Shown here in pieces: positions 1-5,847 of a stretch of DNA of 7,804 bases. The stretch comes from Burkholderiales bacterium RIFCSPHIGHO2_12_FULL_61_11 (lineage in GTDB: Bacteria; Pseudomonadota; Gammaproteobacteria; Burkholderiales; Burkholderiaceae_C), in assembly GCA_001770785.1 (NCBI GenBank), contig MERZ01000110.1, forward strand, positions 1 through 7,804, read 5' to 3'. How positions within the stretch are numbered: the first letter of the stretch is position 1; each line of letters starts with the position of its first letter. The notes under the pieces are model-generated. The model was not told the DNA's origin, did not search any database, and saw nothing but the letters and a program-made list of their open reading frames with translations. Made by a program: the position numbers and the translations under genes.

Positions 1-222
1 CAGGTGCTGGCGACTGACGACAGACCTGAACGCGCTGAAAAAATCTTGCGCGCCTACCGCTTGTACCTGGCGGGCAGCGCCATGAGTTTTGAGCAGGGCT
101 GGCTCTCGCTGCACCAATTGCTGGCCACGCGGCCCGCCGGCGACGTGACCGACGCGCGGCTCGCGCAAGCCAAGGGAGCACAGTCGGTTTACCCCTTCAG
201 CCGGGACTACATGTACCGTTGA
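1..222 (+). CDS. C-terminal part of a probable SAM-dependent methyltransferase (CFA synthase-like), 5' end outside the window
   Basis: The frame is open from base 1 and ends at a TGA at 220-222, giving the last 73 residues of a longer protein; the GTG at base 4 is not taken as a start because the frame continues off the window. The segment runs from an Arg-rich helix (RAEKILRAYRLYLAGSAM) through FEQGWLSLHQLLATRP to a terminal YPFSRDYMYR. This resembles the C-terminal end of class I SAM-dependent methyltransferases of the cyclopropane-fatty-acyl-phospholipid synthase type, where a helix of the form LAGSA.xFEQGW..L.Q follows the catalytic domain. The SAM-binding motifs themselves lie outside the window, so the assignment rests on this tail alone and is from memory of the family. 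It ends 23 bases before the stop of the convergent xerD, with no visible terminator between them. Confidence 0.55.
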   Translation, partial: QVLATDDRPERAEKILRAYRLYLAGSAMSFEQGWLSLHQLLATRPAGDVTDARLAQAKGAQSVYPFSRDYMYR

Positions 223-245
223 TCTCCACCGCTCCGGGCAGCAGG

Positions 246-1148
246 TCAACCCCGCGGATGGTGCTGTGCATGCAGCAACTTCAGACGTTCCCGGGCCACA
301 TGGGTGTAAATTGTGGTGGTGGAAATATCGGCATGCCCCAGCAGCATCTGCACGGCACGCAGATCGGCACCATGGTTCAGTAAATGGGTCGCAAACGCAT
401 GGCGCAGGGTATGCGGGGACAGCGGAGAAGTGATGCCAGCCACGCGCGCGTGCTTTTTGACCAGCATCCAAAACATCACCCGGCTCATGCCATGGCCATG
501 GCTGGTGACAAACAGGTCATCAGTTTGCTGACCCCCAAGAATTGCCGGTCGTGCCTCTGCCAGATAAAGCACGATCCACTCGCGCGCCACCTGCCCGAAG
601 GGCACCAGCCGCTCCTTGCTGCCCTTGCCCATGACGCGCAGCACACCTTCATTCAAGCCCACATGAAAAGTCTTGAGCCCGACCAGCTCACTGACGCGCA
701 GGCCGCTGGCATACATCAGCTCCAGCATGGCGCGATCGCGCTGTCCGAGCGCGGTCTCAACGGAAGGGGCCGCCAGCAACGACTCAACTTGCGCCTCGCT
801 TATGACCTTTGGCACCCGCAGCGCCTGCTTGGCGGATTGAAGTTTCAGCGTCGGATCAACTGTCATGAAACGCTCGCGTAGCGCCCAGCGAAAGTAACGC
901 TTGAACACCGTCAGGCGCCGATTCGCCGAGGTGGCCTTGGTGGTCGCATGTCTGATGGCGAAGTAACTATTGAGATCGCTCTCAGCCGTCTCGTCGAGAT
1001 TGCGGCCTCCTTGCCTCTGGGCGCCCAGCCAGATCGCGTAAAGCGACAGGTCGCGCCGGTAGGCATCCAGCGTATTTTTGCTTAAGCCGTCTTCCAGCCA
1101 CAAGGCGTCGATGAATGCATCAATGCTGGACTGGGTTTGTGATTGCAT
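246..1148 (-). CDS. xerD: Tyrosine recombinase XerD (chromosome dimer resolution)
   Basis: Cytoplasmic site-specific recombinase that, with XerC and under FtsK control, resolves chromosome dimers at dif. The 300-residue product matches the usual length (E. coli XerD has 298). Residues 1-100 form the SAM-like core-binding domain, including FIDALWLEDGLSKNTLDAYR (about 12-31), which is XerD-like rather than XerC-like. The catalytic domain follows, with all six active-site residues: R151 (ASGLRVSELVGL), K175 (MGKGSKER), H246 and R249 (SPHTLRHAFATHLL), H272 (LLGHADISTT) and nucleophile Y281 (TIYTHV). It ends in LHAQHHPRG, like E. coli XerD. The ATG at 1148 is chosen because it gives the family N-terminus; the frame stays open to a Met at 1223, which would add 25 unrelated residues. 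A GTG 9 bases upstream of the ATG is a possible alternative. There is no strong Shine-Dalgarno. It is divergent from the AEC transporter. Because the spacing and catalytic set are those of housekeeping XerD, it is not evidence of a mobile element. Confidence 0.96.
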   Translation of the reverse strand: MQSQTQSSIDAFIDALWLEDGLSKNTLDAYRRDLSLYAIWLGAQRQGGRNLDETAESDLNSYFAIRHATTKATSANRRLTVFKRYFRWALRERFMTVDPTLKLQSAKQALRVPKVISEAQVESLLAAPSVETALGQRDRAMLELMYASGLRVSELVGLKTFHVGLNEGVLRVMGKGSKERLVPFGQVAREWIVLYLAEARPAILGGQQTDDLFVTSHGHGMSRVMFWMLVKKHARVAGITSPLSPHTLRHAFATHLLNHGADLRAVQMLLGHADISTTTIYTHVARERLKLLHAQHHPRG

Positions 1149-1158
1149 GCTGCTCACG

Positions 1159-1187
1159 ATAACAAAAAAAGTGCGAGGCACGTTCAA
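1159..1187 (-). promoter_or_regulatory. Candidate sigma-70 promoter of xerD
   Basis: On the minus strand, TTGAAC (1182-1187) and TGTTAT (1159-1164) are separated by exactly 17 bases, each matching four of six consensus positions. The expected start of transcription, near 1152, would lie only a few bases before the ATG at 1148, so the message would be leaderless or almost so. That fits the lack of a good ribosome binding site. Matches this weak occur by chance, so this is a suggestion only. Confidence 0.35.
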
Positions 1188-1245
1188 GCGGCTAGCGGAT
1201 GACGCATTGGGGCACCTCAGCAATGATTGCGGTTATTCTTGCCCG

Positions 1246-2151
1246 GTGTTCTATGCTCAACTTCTTTTCCCCGATTTTTCCCTCATTGTTTGTGGCTACC
1301 TGATTTGCCGCTACACCGCGCTCAACCGCACCGTCTGGGCGCAGGTGGAAAGCCTGGTTTACTACTTTCTGTTTCCGGTGCTGCTGTTTCAGTCGATTGT
1401 CAAAAGTCCACTGGATCTGGTGGCTGCCTCCAGCTTCATCAGTGCCGGCTTGCTGCTGGGGCTGACCGGCATAGGTTTGGCGTACAGCCTGCCGCACCTG
1501 CCCTGGTTGGGCCGGCATATCGACCGGCGCGAACATGCGGCCAGCGCCCAGGTGGCGTTCCGCTTCAATTCCTTCATTGGCTTGGCCCTGGTCGACCGGC
1601 TGGCGGGCAGCCAGGGGCTGCTGCTGCTTGCTGTGTTGATTGGCGTTTGCGTGCCGCTTTTCAATGTGGCGGCGGTGTGGCCCATGGTCAGGCACGCACA
1701 GCGCGGCCTCGGTCGCGAGCTGGTGCGCAATCCGTTCATCCTGGCCACCGCCAGTGGCCTGACGGCCAACCTGCTGGGCTTTACCCTGCCGCTCTTCCTG
1801 GAACCCACGGTCACCCGCATTGGCGCAGCATCACTGGCACTGGGATTGATGGCGGCCGGTGCCGGCATGCAGTTTGGCCATTTGTCACAGGCCAAAACCC
1901 TGGCGACAGCGGTGCTGTCAATACGCCACCTGCTCTTGCCCATCGTGGCCATGGGCCTGGCCAAAGCATGGGGTCTGACCGCCGTGCAGACCACCATATT
2001 GCTGGCGTTTTCCGCGCTGCCCACGGCCTCCAGTGCCTATGTGCTGGCGGCGCGCATGGGGTACAACGGCGGCTATGTCGCGGGCCTGGTGACCTTGTCA
2101 ACAATGCTCGGCGTCGTGAGCCTGCCGTTTGCACTGGGCGTGCTGCGCTAG
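1246..2151 (+). CDS. AEC (auxin efflux carrier) family transporter
   Basis: Integral inner-membrane transporter of the AEC family, whose bacterial members move small organic acids such as malate or malonate; the substrate here is unknown. With the start used, the product has 301 residues, typical of the family, and about nine or ten hydrophobic segments (roughly 5-20, 37-52, 63-82, 107-119, 124-145, 163-184, 192-208, 221-240, 247-268 and 278-299). Family landmarks are the amphipathic FRFNSFIGLAL (105-115), RNPF (161-164) after a central loop rich in Arg and His (147-161), and SALPTASSAYVLAAR (256-270). The start is uncertain. The conserved part begins at VFYAQLLFPDF, and the first usable codon before it is GTG at 1246. 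TTG at 1207 would add 13 residues, and an in-frame ATG at 1147 overlaps xerD and would add an untypical polar stretch. None has a good Shine-Dalgarno. It stands alone, divergent from xerD and 130 bases before the TAXI gene, with no sign of cotranscription. Confidence 0.85.
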   Translation: MFYAQLLFPDFSLIVCGYLICRYTALNRTVWAQVESLVYYFLFPVLLFQSIVKSPLDLVAASSFISAGLLLGLTGIGLAYSLPHLPWLGRHIDRREHAASAQVAFRFNSFIGLALVDRLAGSQGLLLLAVLIGVCVPLFNVAAVWPMVRHAQRGLGRELVRNPFILATASGLTANLLGFTLPLFLEPTVTRIGAASLALGLMAAGAGMQFGHLSQAKTLATAVLSIRHLLLPIVAMGLAKAWGLTAVQTTILLAFSALPTASSAYVLAARMGYNGGYVAGLVTLSTMLGVVSLPFALGVLR

Positions 2152-2175
2152 TCGGGTGCCTAAGCTCTCAAAGCA

Positions 2176-2187
2176 AGGGTAAACCCT
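2176..2187. repeat. Short inverted repeat AGGGT-AA-ACCCT in the leader of the TAXI-TRAP operon
   Basis: Perfect 5+5 base inverted repeat around an AA centre, 25 bases after the AEC stop and about 95 bases before the TAXI binding-protein start. Its size and symmetry suit a dimeric regulator half-site pair. It is too short and has no T-tract after it, so it does not work as a terminator for the AEC gene. The identity of any regulator cannot be told from the sequence, and no regulator gene lies in the window. Confidence 0.3.
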
Positions 2188-2191
2188 CTAG

Positions 2192-2220
2192 TTACGGTGA
2201 CCCCGCAAGGGGCATATCCC
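2192..2220 (+). promoter_or_regulatory. Candidate promoter with internal GCAA-loop hairpin upstream of the TAXI gene
   Basis: TTACGG (2192-2197) and TATCCC (2215-2220) stand 17 bases apart and could be a weak -35/-10 pair. The predicted transcript would carry a leader of about 55 bases ahead of the ATG at 2282. The spacer contains CCCC-GCAA-GGGG (2201-2212), a four-pair stem with a GNRA-type loop. The hairpin would be in the spacer DNA rather than in the RNA if this promoter is right, or in the RNA if transcription begins further upstream. The inverted repeat at 2176-2187 lies just upstream. Consensus agreement is poor, so the call is tentative. Confidence 0.25.
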
Positions 2221-2281
2221 TTGAAACCTGTTGTATCCTTTCCCCACGCGTTCCCGCCCAACTTCAAAAAGAGAGATCACC

Positions 2282-3241
2282 ATGCGCTTACTGCAAAAAA
2301 TCGGCCTGACACTGAGCTTGGGGGCCGCCTTAACGACCGGCGCCGCTCTCGCACAGCAACAGCAATTCGTCAACATCCTGACTGGTGGCCAGAGCGGCGT
2401 GTATTACCCGCTGGGCGTGGCGCTTTCGCAAATTTATGCCAAGGCCATTCCCAACACCCGGGCCACCGCCCAAGTGACCAAGGCATCGGCGGAAAACCTT
2501 AACCTGCTGCAGGCGGGTCGCGCTGAGTTGGCCCTCGCGCTGGGCGATTCGGTGTCCAATGCCTACAAAGGCAATGCCGAAGCCGGCTTCAACGCGCCCT
2601 TGACAAAGCTGCGCGGCCTCTCGGCCACCTACAACAACTACATCCAGATCGTGGCCAACGCTGACTCGGGCATCAAGACGCTGGCCGATCTCAAAGGCAA
2701 GCGTATTTCGGTGGGCGCTGCCAAGTCGGGGACCGAACTGAACGCGCGCGCCATCTTCAAGGCGGCCGGGCTGTCCTATAGCGACCTCTCCAAGGTGGAG
2801 TATCTGCCCTTCGGTGAATCGGTCGAACTGATGAAAAACCGCCAGCTCGATGCTACCCTGCAGTCGGCCGGTTTGGGCGTGGCCTCGATCCGGGACCTGG
2901 CCACCTCCGTGAAGATCATCGTTGTGGCCGTGCCCGCCGATGTGGTGACCAAGGTCGGTGACGCAGCCTACCAGCCCGCCATCATTCCGGCCAATACCTA
3001 TGCCGGCCAAACCACCGACATTGCCACGGCCGCCATCCCCAACTTTTTGGTCACGCACTCCGGCGTGTCCGACGAGCTGGCCTACCAGATGGCCAAAACG
3101 ATGTACGACAACATCGACACCCTGTATGCCGCCCACAACGCAGCCAAATCGATCAAGCGTGAAAACGCGCTGGTTGGCATGGCGATACCCGTACATCCAG
3201 GCGCGGCACGCTACTACAAGGAAGTCGGCGTGATGAAGTAA
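2282..3241 (+). CDS. TAXI family TRAP transporter solute-binding protein
   Basis: Periplasmic substrate-binding subunit of a TRAP transporter of the TAXI class, which captures a small ligand (glutamate/glutamine or dicarboxylic and keto acids where known) and hands it to the fused permease encoded next. The 319-residue product has a clear Sec signal peptide: MRLLQKIGLT, a hydrophobic stretch, and cleavage after ALA at 24. Mature-chain family motifs are TGGQSGVYYPLG (34-45), Glu82 in AGRAELALALGD (78-89), KGKRISVGAAKSGTELNAR (138-156), and IPVHPGAARYYKE (302-314) near the C-terminus. ATG 2282 is preferred because GAGAG at 2271-2275 lies 6 bases ahead and the signal peptide begins there; the frame is open 51 bases further upstream but that would spoil the signal. 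There is no lipobox cysteine, so the protein should be soluble in the periplasm. It is the first gene of the transporter operon. The ligand cannot be predicted. Confidence 0.93.
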   Translation: MRLLQKIGLTLSLGAALTTGAALAQQQQFVNILTGGQSGVYYPLGVALSQIYAKAIPNTRATAQVTKASAENLNLLQAGRAELALALGDSVSNAYKGNAEAGFNAPLTKLRGLSATYNNYIQIVANADSGIKTLADLKGKRISVGAAKSGTELNARAIFKAAGLSYSDLSKVEYLPFGESVELMKNRQLDATLQSAGLGVASIRDLATSVKIIVVAVPADVVTKVGDAAYQPAIIPANTYAGQTTDIATAAIPNFLVTHSGVSDELAYQMAKTMYDNIDTLYAAHNAAKSIKRENALVGMAIPVHPGAARYYKEVGVMK

Positions 3242-3276
3242 CGCGTCGCCGGCGACCCCTCAGATCGCCCGTGTTG

Positions 3277-3313
3277 AAACGGCCCCGGCAAACCTTGGGG
3301 CCGTTTGTGTTTT
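3277..3313 (+). terminator. Intercistronic Rho-independent terminator or attenuator between TAXI gene and permease
   Basis: A perfect 10-base stem, AAACGGCCCC (3277-3286) with GGGGCCGTTT (3297-3306), encloses a 10-base loop GGCAAACCTT. Thymines follow (TTTGTGTTTT at 3304-3313). This has the form of an intrinsic terminator, 36 bases after the binding-protein stop and 18 bases before the permease ATG. In binding-protein transporters such a structure usually makes partial termination and protects the upstream message, so that the binding protein is made in excess over the membrane subunit; I infer that here. Confidence 0.75.
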
Positions 3314-3331
3314 CAGTTTCCAAAGGTTCCC

Positions 3332-5395
3332 ATGAGTGACACCAACGACAGCCACACGCAGCCCCTGAGTGGCGCGATCTTCTGGATAGCCCTGGCCTTT
3401 TCCAGCTTCCAGCTCTGGACGGCAGCGTTCAGCCCCTTGTCAAGCCAGGTGGTGCGCGCCATTCACGTGGGCTTTGTGCTGCTGATGGTATTTGCCTTGC
3501 GCCCGGCCTTCCGCGGCAGCGGCCCTGGCAAGCCGGTATTGGCCTGGATCCTGGGTTTGACGGGTTTCGGCTTCAGCTTCTACCACTGGGTTTTTGAAGC
3601 CGACCTCACGCTGCGCGCCGGCGAGTTGACCATCGCAGACTGGGTCATTGGCGTCGTGACCATCGCGCTGGTGTTCGAGGCGGCCCGGCGCATGATGGGC
3701 TGGGGCCTGCCACTGATCTGCGGCATCTTCCTGGCCTACGGGATCTTCGGCCAGTACTTGCCGGGCGCGTTGGCGCATCGCGGCTTCGGGCTCGACCAGG
3801 TGGTCAGCACGCTGGGCTTTGGCACTGAAGGGATCTACGGCACGCCCACTTACGTTTCGTCCACCTACATCTTTTTGTTCATTTTGTTCGGCGCTTTTCT
3901 GGAACAGGCAGGCATGATCCAGCTGTTCAACGACTTCGCCATGGGCACCGTCGGCCACACGCGGGGCGGTCCAGCAAAGGTGTCAGTAATTTCTTCAGGT
4001 CTGATGGGCACCATCAATGGCTCGGGCGTAGCCAATGTCGTTACCACGGGGCAGTTCACCATCCCGCTGATGAAGCGCTTCGGCTACAGCCCGGCGTTTG
4101 CCGGTGGTGTCGAAGCCACGTCGAGCATGGGTGGCCAGATCATGCCGCCCGTGATGGGTGCGGTGGCCTTCATCATGTCGGAAACCATCAACGTACCCTA
4201 CATCGAAATCTGCAAGGCTGCGCTGATACCGGCCATCCTTTACTTCGTCACGGCGTTCTGGATGGTTCATCTGGAAGCGGGTCGCAAAGGACTGCTCGGC
4301 TTGTCCAAGGAGGAATGCCCCAACCCCTGGACGGCAGTGCGCGAGCGCTGGTATCTGCTGCTGCCGCTGATCGGCCTGGTGGCCCTGCTGTTCTCGGGTT
4401 ACACCCCGCTGTTTTCCGGCACCGTGGGCCTGGGCCTGACCGTCATCCTCATTTTCGGCGCTGCCGTGATCAGCGGGGTCAAGGGCCTGGCACTGCGCGG
4501 ACTATTCTGGGTGTTGCTGGGTTTTGCCAGCGCCGGCTTTTTTGAGTTCGGCGTCGGCACCTTTTTTGTGATCGCGGCCGTGCTGGTGGCGATAAGCTAC
4601 TTCCGGCGCACCGGCGGCGATGCCCGCAAGCTGGCGGTGCAAGCCCTGGTCAACGGCGCTCGCCACGCGCTGCCGGTGGCGATTGCCTGCGCGCTGGTGG
4701 GAGTGATCATTGGTGTTATCAACCTGACGGGTGTGGCTGCCGAACTGGGTGGACACATTATTGCCATTGGCGAAAAAAGCCTGTTCCTGGCGCTGCTGCT
4801 CACCATGGTGACTTGCCTGGTGCTGGGCATGGGAATTCCCACCATTCCCAACTACATCATCACCAGCTCACTGGCAGCACCGGTGTTGCTGCAGCTTGGC
4901 GTGCCGCTGATCGTCTCGCACATGTTTGTTTTTTACTTTGGCATCATGGCCGACCTGACGCCGCCAGTGGCGCTCGCCGCCTTTGCCGCCGCGCCCATCG
5001 CGCGCGAATCAGGGCTGAAGATCAGCGTCCAGGCCGTTCGGGTGGCCATTGCCGGCTTCATCGTTCCCTACATGGCGGTTTACACCCCTGCGTTGATGCT
5101 CCAGGGGGGTGACTGGCTCGATACCACTTATGTGGTATTCAAGGCGCTGGTGGCCATTGCCATGTGGGGCGCAGGGGCCATTGGTTTCCTATTTGGACCG
5201 CTGAACTGGCTTGAGCGCATCCTGACCATCGTTGCTGCCAGCTTCCTGGTGGTAGCCTTTCCGATGACCGATGAGATCGGCCTGGGCGCGGTGGTGTTTT
5301 TTGTCGCCTGGCATCTCTGGAAGACACGGGGGCATCGCGATAGCGGCGGCACGCCCGGTCAGCGCGGCCAGGCGATCAATGCCACCCCACGTTGA
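3332..5395 (+). CDS. TRAP transporter fused permease subunit (TAXI type, 4TM-12TM fusion)
   Basis: Inner-membrane permease of the TRAP transporter, combining the small (Q) and large (M) subunits in one chain as is usual for TAXI systems; it imports the ligand delivered by the binding protein using an ion gradient. The product has 687 residues. The N-terminal four-helix part covers roughly 14-145, and the large transport part 155-620, with closing helices around 600-660 and a polar tail 665-687. Landmarks of the transport domain include GTINGSGVANVVTTGQFTIP (226-245), SSMGGQIMPPVMGAVAFIM (264-282), LGMGIPTIPNYIITSSLAAP (498-517) and GIMADLTPPVALAAFAAAPI (537-556); the two Gly/Pro-rich hairpin loops form the ion and substrate sites in the family. 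ATG 3332 has AAAGG at 3322-3326 five bases ahead. An upstream in-frame Met lies inside the terminator and is not used. The next gene, encoding DUF1850, starts at its stop codon. No extra C-terminal domain such as DUF3394 is present. Confidence 0.95.
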   Translation: MSDTNDSHTQPLSGAIFWIALAFSSFQLWTAAFSPLSSQVVRAIHVGFVLLMVFALRPAFRGSGPGKPVLAWILGLTGFGFSFYHWVFEADLTLRAGELTIADWVIGVVTIALVFEAARRMMGWGLPLICGIFLAYGIFGQYLPGALAHRGFGLDQVVSTLGFGTEGIYGTPTYVSSTYIFLFILFGAFLEQAGMIQLFNDFAMGTVGHTRGGPAKVSVISSGLMGTINGSGVANVVTTGQFTIPLMKRFGYSPAFAGGVEATSSMGGQIMPPVMGAVAFIMSETINVPYIEICKAALIPAILYFVTAFWMVHLEAGRKGLLGLSKEECPNPWTAVRERWYLLLPLIGLVALLFSGYTPLFSGTVGLGLTVILIFGAAVISGVKGLALRGLFWVLLGFASAGFFEFGVGTFFVIAAVLVAISYFRRTGGDARKLAVQALVNGARHALPVAIACALVGVIIGVINLTGVAAELGGHIIAIGEKSLFLALLLTMVTCLVLGMGIPTIPNYIITSSLAAPVLLQLGVPLIVSHMFVFYFGIMADLTPPVALAAFAAAPIARESGLKISVQAVRVAIAGFIVPYMAVYTPALMLQGGDWLDTTYVVFKALVAIAMWGAGAIGFLFGPLNWLERILTIVAASFLVVAFPMTDEIGLGAVVFFVAWHLWKTRGHRDSGGTPGQRGQAINATPR

Positions 5396-5400
5396 GCGCG

Positions 5401-5835
5401 ATGGGACTGACAGGCGTCTGTCTCGCGCTGCTGACCGCGGCCGGGGTCAGCGCGGGACCCACGGCGTTCGTACCGGTTGAACGCTTCACGCTGGCCTGGA
5501 CGCACTCGATCGAGAAAGTCCGCTGGGAAGAAGATTACGCCATCGTGCCGGGCAAAAATCCGGGCAGCGCGCCCGTCCTGAATGCGGTTGCGGCCCGGGT
5601 GCACGGCTCGGGCGCAGGCATGGAGCCGGCCGACGATGCCCGGCTGGTGGAGGGTGGCTGGTACGAATACACGCCGCAAATACGGACTCTCACCGAACTG
5701 CGGCTCACGCGCTCAGGTTTCACGGCAGATTACGACTGGTGTAGCCAGGCAAGCTGCCGCCCTTTGTCCGAGTTGCTGCCGTCCGACGGCGGTGTGACGC
5801 TGCTGACGGCGTGCCGCCGCCCGCCCGCAGGCTGA
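5401..5835 (+). CDS. DUF1850 domain protein, secreted companion of the TRAP permease
   Basis: Small protein of unknown function from a family found next to fused TRAP permeases. Counting from ATG 5401 there are 144 residues. A hydrophobic N-terminus (MGLTGVCLALLTAAGVSA) looks like a signal peptide with cleavage near 18, so it should act in the periplasm. Family features are the central WTHSIEKVRWEEDY (33-46), HGSGAGMEP (68-76), GGWYEY (85-90), and the cysteines C114, C119 and C138, of which the first two could form a disulfide in DWCSQASC. It is translationally linked to the permease: ATG 5401 lies 5 bases after the permease stop, and an in-frame TTG at 5392 overlaps that stop (TTGA). TTG would add MSA and is a possible start. 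No good Shine-Dalgarno is seen, which fits coupling by re-initiation. It ends 12 bases from the convergent lyase gene. A role in assembly or ligand handling of the TRAP system is inference only. Confidence 0.85.
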   Translation: MGLTGVCLALLTAAGVSAGPTAFVPVERFTLAWTHSIEKVRWEEDYAIVPGKNPGSAPVLNAVAARVHGSGAGMEPADDARLVEGGWYEYTPQIRTLTELRLTRSGFTADYDWCSQASCRPLSELLPSDGGVTLLTACRRPPAG

Positions 5836-5847
5836 CGCGGCAGTGGT

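Noticed and set aside
384..881. 165-residue open frame on the plus strand
   Set aside because: Lies wholly opposite xerD, has no recognisable domain and a composition typical of a reverse reading of a GC-rich gene.
246..1148. Tyrosine recombinase as a sign of an integrative element
   Set aside because: The 300-residue length, XerD-like N-terminus and LHAQHHPRG end are those of housekeeping XerD; no att repeats, tRNA or mobility genes are nearby.
1207..1230. Sigma-54-like GG/GC element between xerD and the AEC gene
   Set aside because: Spacing between GG and GC is about 16 bases in place of 10.
2221..2239. TTGAAA and TATCCT as a promoter for the TAXI gene
   Set aside because: Only 7 bases separate them, far below the 16-18 needed.
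1227..2309. 360-residue open frame on the plus strand
   Set aside because: A +1 shadow of the AEC transporter, rich in Ala, Gly, Pro and Arg with no membrane segments, and running into the TAXI gene start.
2330..3196. 288-residue open frame on the minus strand
   Set aside because: Antisense shadow of the TAXI gene, rich in Gly, His, Val and Asp; no start signal or family resemblance.
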